The notes beneath the pieces were generated by a model. It saw only the letters and a list, made by a program, of their open reading frames with translations. It had not been told where the DNA came from and did not search any database. A stretch of 18,158 bases of DNA. It comes from Bacteroidales bacterium UBA5762. Lineage in GTDB: Bacteria > Bacteroidota > Bacteroidia > Bacteroidales > TTA-H9. The stretch is taken from NCBI GenBank assembly GCA_002418865.1, contig DIEY01000032.1, forward strand, positions 1-18,158. Reading direction: 5' to 3'. Made by a program: the position numbers and the translations under genes. Shown here in pieces: positions 7,743 through 14,744 of this stretch; within the stretch, counting starts at the first letter, position 1; every line of letters starts with the position of its first letter.

Positions 7743-8927
7743 TTGAAAATATTACATCTTGTCTCCGCTTTTTTCCCGGAGTATAGCGGGCATACCACGA
7801 GATTGTATAATATTTTATCTAGCCTACCCTATGAAATATTACTGATTACTTTAGATAGAACCTTTATGGGCAATATAATTGAATTAAAGGAAGAATATTT
7901 TAATAATATAAGGGTTAAAAGGATTCCGTTGTATTCAAATAATACTTTTTTTAGAATGGTTCCTTTGCGTTACATCCATACTATTTACCAGAAACCCAAG
8001 ATACTTGTTAACGCAGCTAAATCAGAGCAGTTTGATATTATCCATGCTCATAATCCATCGCTCTTTGCGCAAGCGGCGGAAAAATTAAGCAGAAAATCAA
8101 ATAAACCATTTATAATTGAGTTACATGCTTTGGGTCAAGATTACATGATAGGAATTAAAGGAGCTATTGATTCATTCTATGCGGAAAGAATGGCTAAAAA
8201 ACTACTAACATCCTGCAACCATATTATTACTCTTACTCAAGTGCAAAAAAACTGGTTCTCTTCTCGCTATAAAGTTCAAGATGATAAAATAACTGTGGTT
8301 CCAAACGGTGCAGATACAAACATTTTTTCACCGAGAATAGAATATAAAAAGAGGGTAGGAGAGCTAAAAGAAAGATTGAATCTTTTTGATAACGTTATCA
8401 TGTATGCTGGACACATGGACCGAATCAACGGCATGATCGACCTTGTCAAGATCATACCCTCCATAATCGCTGAAAAACCTGATACTTCTTTTGTTTTCAT
8501 CGGGCACGGTCCAGAAGAAGATAGAATTATTGCTTGCTCCAAGAAATACCCGCAAGTTAAATTTTTGCCGATGGTTCATTATGACGAAATGCCTATTTAT
8601 TATCAGATGTGCGATCTCTTCGTAATTCCACGTCCATCTACTATTTCTGCGGAAACAGTAACGCCTCTGAAGCTTTTGGAAGTAATGGCAATGGAAAAGC
8701 CAGTCTTGGGCAGCAATGTCGGTGGCATTGCTGAAGTGATAAGGCACGGTGAGAATGGATATCTGTTTGAGAAGGGGAATATGGAAAGTTTTAAAAAGAT
8801 GTTGCTGGAGGTACTTGATGCTGACAGCAGACAAATAGGCAGGAACGCCAGGAGAACCATAGTAGAGAATTATACCTGGGATAAGTCGGCTAAAATTTTG
8901 CAGCAGGTTTATGAGGAGTTGGTATAA
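7743..8927 (+). CDS. GT4-family (group 1) glycosyltransferase, TTG start
   Basis: A 394-residue GT-B fold enzyme from the TTG start. It begins MKILHLVSAFFPEYSGHTTR, a classic GT4 opening with the acceptor-side Gly. It has IIHAHNPSLFAQ (about 99-110), then ITVVPNGADTNIF (183-195) at the domain junction. The donor domain contains VIMYAGHMDRINGMIDL (218-234), FVFIGHGPEEDR (250-261) and VIPRPSTISAETVTPLKLLE (294-313), followed by VMAMEKPVLGSNVGGIAEVI. The ETVTPLKLLE segment corresponds to the EX7E motif with one extra residue between the two glutamates, a variant seen in 'PLKLLEAMA' type enzymes. The C-terminus ends ENYTWDKSAKILQQVYEELV. Its stop TAA shares a base with the next ATG (TAATG, 8925-8929), so it is coupled to the CapK-like gene. 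The donor sugar is unknown. Confidence 0.92.
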   Translation: MKILHLVSAFFPEYSGHTTRLYNILSSLPYEILLITLDRTFMGNIIELKEEYFNNIRVKRIPLYSNNTFFRMVPLRYIHTIYQKPKILVNAAKSEQFDIIHAHNPSLFAQAAEKLSRKSNKPFIIELHALGQDYMIGIKGAIDSFYAERMAKKLLTSCNHIITLTQVQKNWFSSRYKVQDDKITVVPNGADTNIFSPRIEYKKRVGELKERLNLFDNVIMYAGHMDRINGMIDLVKIIPSIIAEKPDTSFVFIGHGPEEDRIIACSKKYPQVKFLPMVHYDEMPIYYQMCDLFVIPRPSTISAETVTPLKLLEVMAMEKPVLGSNVGGIAEVIRHGENGYLFEKGNMESFKKMLLEVLDADSRQIGRNARRTIVENYTWDKSAKILQQVYEELV

Positions 8928-10318
8928 TGGAGAGATTGGAGCAAATCGGCCGCTTGCTTCCCCGCCCGATTCAGCAGTCTTTGAGATATATTTATGGAGC
9001 TCTTCCTCCCGCCATCCGCTATGGGAAAGTCTTTTGGGAAACATATAAATTCTTGCAGGAATCGCAGTGGTGGAGCCGGGAGAAATTAGAGGAATACCAG
9101 ATGCAGCAGTTGAGTAAGCTCTTGCACCACGCCTATGAAAACGTGCCCTATTACCGGAAGGTGTTTGACGAGAGGGGACTAAAACCTAAGGATATCCAGG
9201 ACTTCGATGATTTGAAAAAGCTGCCCTATTTGACCAAAGACGATTTTAAAACGCACTTTAACGAGCTTGTGGCACAGAATATTAATTTAAAAAATTTACC
9301 CATGAGCCATACCAGTGGCACTTCAGGTAAGCCGCTTCAGTTTTATACAAGCCCATCTATTGGGCAAATGGAACTGGCGTTTATATTTCACCAGTGGTCC
9401 CGGGTGGGATATAAACCTGATGATTTAAGAGTGGAAATCCGGGGACAGATTAAGGAGGAGAAAAACCGGGTGGAATTTGATCCGGCCTCTAAAGTATTAA
9501 GACTTTCGCCCCGTATAGACAACAAAGAAGTTGCCCAGTACTACCTGGAGAGAATAAGAGAATTCAAAGCTAATTTTATCCACGGTTACCCCAGTGCCAT
9601 TGCTTTTTTTGCCCATGCCATAAAGAAATATGGTCTAGCGGTGCCTTTTCAACTTAAGGCCGTCTTGTTTGCCTCCGAAGCCGTTTATGATTGGGAAAGA
9701 GAAATCGTGAACGAGATATTCAACTGCCGGGTGTTTAGCCACTATGGCATGGCAGAACAGGTGGCCTTAGCTGCGGAATGTGAAGGCTCTTCTTATTATC
9801 ACTGTTTGCCTCAATACGGTATTACTGAAGTTGACCCTGAGACCAATGAAATTATCGGAACAGGTTTTCTTAACTATATTAACCCTTTTATCCGGTACCG
9901 AACTACAGATGTTGCTTCTGGAATTTTACCCCACTGCAAACATTGTGTCCGGGAGTATTATCCAGTTTTTAAAAAGTTAGAGGGGAGGATAGGGGATTAC
10001 CTGGTAACCCCAAGAGGGCTTGTAGGACCTGCTGTTATTACCCACCCTTTTAAGGATTTGAAAACTATCAAGGATACCCAAGTGGTCCAAAAGTCTATTG
10101 ATTGTGTTATTCTCCGGGTTGTCCCCTGGGAAAAGAATAATTTGTCAACATATAAAACTGAAGTGGCGTGTCTTAGCCGTAGTCTGCAAAATATTCTTGG
10201 TGATGAATTAAGGATAGAAGTAGAAGAAGTGGACAAGATTAAGCGGACAAAATCAGGTAAATTCAAGTGGATTATATCGGATGTTTCTATGGGAATGTTG
10301 GAAATGGGATTAAAATAA
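8927..10318 (+). CDS. PaaK/CapK-like adenylate-forming enzyme (phenylacetate-CoA ligase family)
   Basis: A 463-residue protein of the ANL adenylate-forming superfamily. Motifs: HTSGTSGKP (128-136), the ATP phosphate-binding loop; HGYPSAIAFFAHAI (219-232); SEAVYDWER (250-258); SHYGMAEQ (271-278); YRTTDV (324-329) with the ribose-binding Asp; GRIGDYL (353-359) at the hinge; and KRTKSGKFK (439-447), where the late catalytic lysine is expected. The N-terminal 'LS.LL.HAYENVPYYR' helix is typical of CapK-type members found in capsule and exopolysaccharide clusters. Such proteins presumably activate a carboxylic acid as an adenylate to decorate a sugar. Their substrates are mostly unknown, and true phenylacetate catabolism is unlikely here because no paa genes are nearby. 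A CxxC pair (337, 340) is visible. Codon style resembles the flanking chromosomal-type genes more than the AT-rich genes just upstream. Confidence 0.88.
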   Translation: MERLEQIGRLLPRPIQQSLRYIYGALPPAIRYGKVFWETYKFLQESQWWSREKLEEYQMQQLSKLLHHAYENVPYYRKVFDERGLKPKDIQDFDDLKKLPYLTKDDFKTHFNELVAQNINLKNLPMSHTSGTSGKPLQFYTSPSIGQMELAFIFHQWSRVGYKPDDLRVEIRGQIKEEKNRVEFDPASKVLRLSPRIDNKEVAQYYLERIREFKANFIHGYPSAIAFFAHAIKKYGLAVPFQLKAVLFASEAVYDWEREIVNEIFNCRVFSHYGMAEQVALAAECEGSSYYHCLPQYGITEVDPETNEIIGTGFLNYINPFIRYRTTDVASGILPHCKHCVREYYPVFKKLEGRIGDYLVTPRGLVGPAVITHPFKDLKTIKDTQVVQKSIDCVILRVVPWEKNNLSTYKTEVACLSRSLQNILGDELRIEVEEVDKIKRTKSGKFKWIISDVSMGMLEMGLK

Positions 10319-10371
10319 TTTTGTAGTTATTCGAAAAAAATTAAAAGATGGGAATGAAAGGTAAAAAATAA

Positions 10372-11454
10372 ATGAGTCAGCAAATAACAAAGCCTAAGAT
10401 ATCCTTAATAGGGCCATATCCGCCGCCTTATGGGGGTATAGCTATTCATATCAAGAGACTAAAGGAGCAACTAGAGGAAAGAGGATATGAATGTATAGTC
10501 TATGAGCTAGGAAGGCACGAGCCAACGGAGAGAAATGTTATCCGTATCAAGAAGGTAAAAAGATGGTTACTAAGATATTTCTTATTTGCCAAAGAAAATG
10601 TAATCCATTTCCATAATCCAGATTGGCGTATGCGTGTAATAATGGGCAAGATGGGAATGTGGGGAAAAAAGACGATTATTTCGATTCATGGTGAGAGCCT
10701 GAATGATTCACTGAAGGGGGGTGGATGGTTCAGAAAGCAGATTATTAAATTTGGTTTAAAACATACTTCGTTTGTTATTGCTGTAAATCCAAAAATCGAA
10801 GAACTTGCTCTTGCCCTTGGTGTTAAACCAGAATGCGTCAAGGTTATTCCCTCTTTTATCCCTCCCACTATAAAAAAAGAGGAAATCGCTGAAATCCCTC
10901 AAGAAGTATGGCGTTTCATTGATAACCACAGTCCTATCGTTTCAGCAAATGCCTTCAAAATAGCATTTTATAATAATCAGGACCTTTATGGGATTGATAT
11001 GTGCATTAATTTGTGTGCCAATTTGAAGCAAGAATATCCAAAAGTAGGTTTCGTTTTCTGTCTTCCTGACATTGGAGATTACGAATATTTCAACAAAATG
11101 AAGCAGCGAATTAAAGAGAGCGGAATAGAAGACAACTTTTTCTTTCAAACCAAGCCTTGTCAGTTTTATCCCATCCTCATGAAAAGTAATGTGTTTGTCA
11201 GGCCAACAAATACTGATGGTTATGGAGTATCTATAGCAGAGGCAATATATTTCAAAGTTCCTTCGATAGCAAGTAATGTATGCCGCCGTCCCGAAGGGAC
11301 AATACTTTTCAAAAGCAGGGATATTAATGATTTCATATTAAAGGTAAAAGATGTTCTGGATAATTATGAGGAACACAAAAAGAGATTAGAGAGTGTGATA
11401 TTGGAGGATAATGCCGAGAAAATCATAAAAATCTACCAGAATCTAAGTAATTAA
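10372..11454 (+). CDS. GT4-family (group 1) glycosyltransferase
   Basis: A 360-residue GT-B enzyme. It begins ISLIGPYPPPYGGIAIHIKR, the glycine-rich acceptor-domain loop of this subfamily. It contains VIHFHNPDWRMR (77-88) and TIISIHGESLNDSL (101-114), and the donor domain carries NVFVRPTNTDGYGVSIAEA (273-291). Asp282 and Glu290 occupy the two positions of the EX7E motif, so the first acidic residue is Asp, a known variant. After the catalytic segment, VPSIASNVCRRPEGTILF is also subfamily-typical. The protein ends without the usual 'FsW' helix, giving EDNAEKIIKIYQNLSN. A GAAAGG site lies about ten bases before ATG 10372. The 53 bases upstream are AT-rich without an obvious terminator. The gene is followed at once by an orphan glycosyltransferase tail whose frame overlaps this stop. 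Confidence 0.9.
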   Translation: MSQQITKPKISLIGPYPPPYGGIAIHIKRLKEQLEERGYECIVYELGRHEPTERNVIRIKKVKRWLLRYFLFAKENVIHFHNPDWRMRVIMGKMGMWGKKTIISIHGESLNDSLKGGGWFRKQIIKFGLKHTSFVIAVNPKIEELALALGVKPECVKVIPSFIPPTIKKEEIAEIPQEVWRFIDNHSPIVSANAFKIAFYNNQDLYGIDMCINLCANLKQEYPKVGFVFCLPDIGDYEYFNKMKQRIKESGIEDNFFFQTKPCQFYPILMKSNVFVRPTNTDGYGVSIAEAIYFKVPSIASNVCRRPEGTILFKSRDINDFILKVKDVLDNYEEHKKRLESVILEDNAEKIIKIYQNLSN

Positions 11455-11567
11455 TAGATGAAGAACAACAAATGAGAAGAAAAGCAATTGAAAAACTATC
11501 TTTGGGAGTGAAATTTCGTGAATTCGATGACATATATAAAGAGGTACTTACAAAGGGAGTGAAATGA
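11451..11567 (+). pseudogene. Short ORF, probable orphan glycosyltransferase tail (remnant 3)
   Basis: A frame open from 11451 to TGA 11565-11567 reads LIDEEQQMRRKAIEKLSLG, then VKFREFDDIYKEVLTKGVK. The 'D.E...MrrKAiEk......f..iYkevL' pattern is what remains at the extreme C-terminus of GT4-type glycosyltransferases, although the usual FSW element is replaced by FREF. An ATG at 11472 would give a 31-residue peptide but lacks a clear ribosome site. It occupies the only gap between the GT4 gene and the methyltransferase. It carries GGGAG (11555-11559), the likely ribosome site of the methyltransferase, and its stop overlaps that start as ATGA. Identity is less certain than for the two upstream remnants. 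Confidence 0.55.
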
Positions 11568-12385
11568 ATATGGCGAATAGGTATAATCCCAAGAAATATT
11601 GGACAAAACACCTTGAAGAAAATTTTAGCCTCAGTGGTGTTGGATTCACTCAGTTTGGAGATAGCTACAATGACTGGATGTATAAAATGAAAGGGAAGAT
11701 TTTGGAGAGAGTTATTTCAAAGTACAAAGTTGATGCTCCGAGTGCGAAGATATTAGACATTGGTTGTGGGTCTGGCTTTTACGTCGATTTCTGGCAGCAG
11801 AAAGGAGCAAGAGTGCTAACAGGATTGGATATTACAGCCAAAAGTGCAGGTGAATTGACAAATAGATATCCAAAGTTTAGTTTTTACGAAGCAGATATTA
11901 CATCTCCAACTCTGATTCGTGAACTTCCTTTGAAACTAGGAGGCTTTGACATTATAACTGCATTTGATGTTTTATTTCATGTTGTTGATGATGATAAATT
12001 TGAACAGGCAATAAGGAATATTGGAATGCTGTGCTCCAAAAGCGAATTCATTTTTATAACTGATATATTTCCCCATAAAATGCCCTATATAATTTTCCAC
12101 CAAAAAAGCAGAATTTTAAAAGATTATATTCAAATATTATCGAAAAATAATATTGAGATTGTTGGTCGTCTCCCAGTTCATTATTTACTAAATGCTCCCC
12201 TAGATATTTCTAATGGACTACTGCAAAAAATTCTCTTATATTTCTGGTGGGGGAGAGCTGTAAGCATAATCGAGAGAAAAACTCATTTATTAGGACCATT
12301 ATTCTTCGGATTAGATCTTATTTTTACAAGGATATATCAAGAAAGTCCTTCTACAGAAATGATCATCTGTAGACCAAAAAAATAG
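11564..12385 (+). CDS. SAM-dependent class I methyltransferase
   Basis: A 273-residue protein. The SAM-binding motif I is ILDIGCGSGFY (63-73). The acidic end of strand 2 is GLDI (87-90), followed by FYEADITSP (107-115) and FDIITAFDVLFHVVDD (128-143), which matches the class I motif series. The N-terminal YNPKKYWTKHLEENFSLSGV is reminiscent of methyltransferases in polysaccharide loci. It likely methylates a sugar hydroxyl or a carrier-linked glycan, but the acceptor cannot be read from sequence. Two starts are possible: ATG 11564 with the GGGAG four bases upstream, and ATG 11570 with a ten-base spacing. They differ by two residues. The flippase follows five bases after the TAG stop. Confidence 0.85.
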   Translation: MNMANRYNPKKYWTKHLEENFSLSGVGFTQFGDSYNDWMYKMKGKILERVISKYKVDAPSAKILDIGCGSGFYVDFWQQKGARVLTGLDITAKSAGELTNRYPKFSFYEADITSPTLIRELPLKLGGFDIITAFDVLFHVVDDDKFEQAIRNIGMLCSKSEFIFITDIFPHKMPYIIFHQKSRILKDYIQILSKNNIEIVGRLPVHYLLNAPLDISNGLLQKILLYFWWGRAVSIIERKTHLLGPLFFGLDLIFTRIYQESPSTEMIICRPKK

Positions 12386-12390
12386 ATTCA

Positions 12391-13872
12391 ATGATCAAAG
12401 AGTTACTTAAAGATATAGTTAAATATTTTCCTTCATATGTTGTTCCAGCTATCGTAGGGATAATAGCCGTCCCAATAGTTACTCGCCTATTTCCTCCTGC
12501 TGATTATGGAAATTATGTTTTAGTCTTGGCTACGGTGTCTATCTTATCTGCAATTGCTAGTGCTTGGATTAATGCTTCCATCATAAGATTCTTTTCAGAG
12601 TATAAGCAAAGTAGCCGGCTGGAGGAACTTTATAGTACCACGATAAAGCTAACCCTTCTCTCGGTGATAACAATTTCCCTCATATTCGGGTGCGTTCTTT
12701 TCATTGCTCAGAGACACCTGTCGGCAAACCTTTACTCTCTGATGCGCATAGGCATTTTGGTATTTATTGTTACTTCCTGCTCACAAATTATGCTCGGTTT
12801 CCTTAGAGCAAAACGTCAAGTAACGTGGTATTCATTTTTCACAATATGGCATAATGTGGCAGGAATTGGGCTGGGTATAGTATTTGTTATAGTTTTTGGT
12901 TATAGTGTTGACGGGTTACTTTGGGGGGCCTTCCTGAGCGTAGCAATAGCCCTTCCTCTACTTTGGAAGATGTCAGTGGGGAAATTATCATTTAGCGTAG
13001 GAAGTATTTATTCCCCAATGAGTTTGGAGATAGCCAAATATGGTTTTCCGGTAATCGCGGTTAACCTTGCTAGCTGGGTATTAAGTCTTTCTGATCGCTA
13101 TATACTCCAGTTTTTTAAAGGCAGCAGGGAGGTAGGAATATACTCTGTAAGCTACGCTATCTCTGAGCAAACTATATTTATGATTGCTTCCCTGTTTATG
13201 CTGGCTTCAGCTCCTATCGGTTTTAGCATCTGGGAAAGCCAGGGAGCAGAGGCAAGCCGTGAATTTCTTCATAAGCTAAGCCGGTATTATATTCTAATTG
13301 GGCTTCCGGCAGCGGTGGGTCTTAGTGTTTTGGCCAAGCCAATTATCAGCGTTCTAGCTGCCCCGGCATATTTTCCTGGGTATAAAATTATTCCCTTAGT
13401 CGCCTTTGGAGCCTTCCTGGTTGGAATTGTACATAGATTTTCCGAAGCATTAACCCTTTATAAAAAAACTGACATCTTAATGTACTGCATATTGGGTTCT
13501 GCCTTGCTAAATATAATACTCAACTTTCTTTTTATCCCTAAATATGGATATATGGCTGCTGCAGCTACGACATTTATTGCTTATGCAGTTGATCTTACGG
13601 CTCGAATTATCCTTTCCAGGCAATTTATAAAGTGGAAATTCCCCTTTAAATCTTTAGGTAAGATAGCCTGTGCCTCGGCAGTAATGGCGGCAGTGGTATA
13701 TCCGGTTGGTAACAGTCTTACTTCTTCGGTTTTGATAAATTTGGTTTCAGGAATAGCGGCTGGTATAGTAGTCTACATATTAGCTCTTTTTTTATTGCGC
13801 GAGCCTCAAAAAGAAGAAATACAAGAATTGACAAAATTAAGAATGAAAATACAAGAAGGGGTGCAAAGATGA
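12391..13872 (+). CDS. wzx: Wzx-type polysaccharide flippase (MOP superfamily)
   Basis: A 493-residue polytopic membrane protein with about 12 to 14 hydrophobic segments along its length. The N-terminal pattern (PSYVVPAIVGIIAVPIVTRL, then FPPADYGNYVLVLATVS) is typical of the Polysacc_synt domain: a helix ending in TRLF.P.dYG. Further family features are WVLSLSDRYILQFFKGSREV (230-249) and the paired helices near the C-terminus. Wzx proteins move undecaprenyl-linked repeat units across the cytoplasmic membrane, so this gene implies a Wzx/Wzy-type export route. No strong ribosome site precedes ATG 12391, so translation probably depends on coupling from the methyltransferase five bases upstream. 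Its stop overlaps the next start as ATGA (13869-13872). Confidence 0.9.
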   Translation: MIKELLKDIVKYFPSYVVPAIVGIIAVPIVTRLFPPADYGNYVLVLATVSILSAIASAWINASIIRFFSEYKQSSRLEELYSTTIKLTLLSVITISLIFGCVLFIAQRHLSANLYSLMRIGILVFIVTSCSQIMLGFLRAKRQVTWYSFFTIWHNVAGIGLGIVFVIVFGYSVDGLLWGAFLSVAIALPLLWKMSVGKLSFSVGSIYSPMSLEIAKYGFPVIAVNLASWVLSLSDRYILQFFKGSREVGIYSVSYAISEQTIFMIASLFMLASAPIGFSIWESQGAEASREFLHKLSRYYILIGLPAAVGLSVLAKPIISVLAAPAYFPGYKIIPLVAFGAFLVGIVHRFSEALTLYKKTDILMYCILGSALLNIILNFLFIPKYGYMAAAATTFIAYAVDLTARIILSRQFIKWKFPFKSLGKIACASAVMAAVVYPVGNSLTSSVLINLVSGIAAGIVVYILALFLLREPQKEEIQELTKLRMKIQEGVQR

Positions 13873-14708
13873 AATGTCCAATATGTACTGGCAATAATAT
13901 AATATTGTTCTTAACTATTGAATCACCGCTGGGAGGGACATGGGATATTTACGAGTGTAAAAATTGCACTGCCCAATTTGTCTATCCTATACCTTCATTA
14001 GAAAAACTAAATGAAATCTACGAGCAGCTTTATCGGGGAGGCAGTGAAACAAGGACAAAAACTTTAACAGATCCTTTAACCTGGCAAGGTTACTGGCAAA
14101 GACAGTGGAAAATTATAAAGGGTTTGGTTGATAAAAAAGAGGGAAGAGTCCTCGACATTGGTTGCGGGGGGGGGCATTTTCTGGATAATACCGGGGCTGA
14201 CTGGGAGAAATGCGGGATTGAAATTTCCGAAGAAGCGAGAAAAGTTGCTGCTTCAAAGGGAATCCAGACCTTCGTTACACTTGAGGAAGCTGCTTTTCCT
14301 GAATTCTTCTTTGATGTAATAACCATGTTTGCTACGATAGAACATTTGACAGAGCCAAAAGTAGTGGTTAAAGAAGTAGCCAGAACTCTTAAAAAGAATG
14401 GTTTATTTGTAATAATGACGGGTGATGCGAGAAGCTTAAAGGCCAGGGTAAAAGGTAAGAAATGGCACATGTATCGCCCGCCGGAACACTTATATTTTTT
14501 CTGTGCCCGGTCACTTGATTTTTTGATAGGATCCCTGGGATTTGAAAAAATTAAAATAATTTATACTGATGGCGGGATGACTAATATCCCCTTTCGCCCT
14601 TTAAATATGGCAAGCCGGATAGCGCTAGCGTTTTTAGAGAGAGTGCCTGTTGTACAAAGTCTTCCTGTATTTGACCATAACTATAGTTATTACAGGAAAA
14701 AAGAATAA
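13869..14708 (+). CDS. Class I SAM methyltransferase with N-terminal zinc-binding motif
   Basis: A 279-residue protein. It starts CPICTGNN and has ECKNCTAQFVYP later, so Cys3/Cys6 and Cys30/Cys33 form a likely zinc-ribbon, followed by a linker. The methyltransferase domain starts around residue 90 with RVLDIGCGGGHFLDN (93-107), then GIEIS (116-120) as the acidic strand-2 end, FDVITMFATIEHLTEP (148-163), and GLFVIMTGD (178-186). This zinc-ribbon plus methyltransferase layout is common among Methyltransf_23-like proteins in surface polysaccharide clusters, where C- or O-methylation of a sugar is expected. RPPEHLYFF (203-211) matches the substrate-proximal 'P.HL.fF' motif of the group. It is coupled to the flippase by ATGA. 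Confidence 0.88.
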   Translation: MKCPICTGNNIILFLTIESPLGGTWDIYECKNCTAQFVYPIPSLEKLNEIYEQLYRGGSETRTKTLTDPLTWQGYWQRQWKIIKGLVDKKEGRVLDIGCGGGHFLDNTGADWEKCGIEISEEARKVAASKGIQTFVTLEEAAFPEFFFDVITMFATIEHLTEPKVVVKEVARTLKKNGLFVIMTGDARSLKARVKGKKWHMYRPPEHLYFFCARSLDFLIGSLGFEKIKIIYTDGGMTNIPFRPLNMASRIALAFLERVPVVQSLPVFDHNYSYYRKKE

Positions 14709-14744
14709 ACTGGTTGTAAGAAGGTTGCAGGGAGTACGGTAAAA

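Noticed and set aside
8364..9044. Long minus-strand open frame
   Set aside because: It lies across the well-supported plus-strand glycosyltransferase and CapK-like genes, has no protein-like motif, and fits a shadow of their codon pattern. The other minus-strand frames in the window are the same.
10319..10371. Promoter or terminator between the CapK-like and GT4 genes
   Set aside because: The gap is AT-rich but I see neither a convincing -35/-10 pair nor a stem-loop with a T-run.
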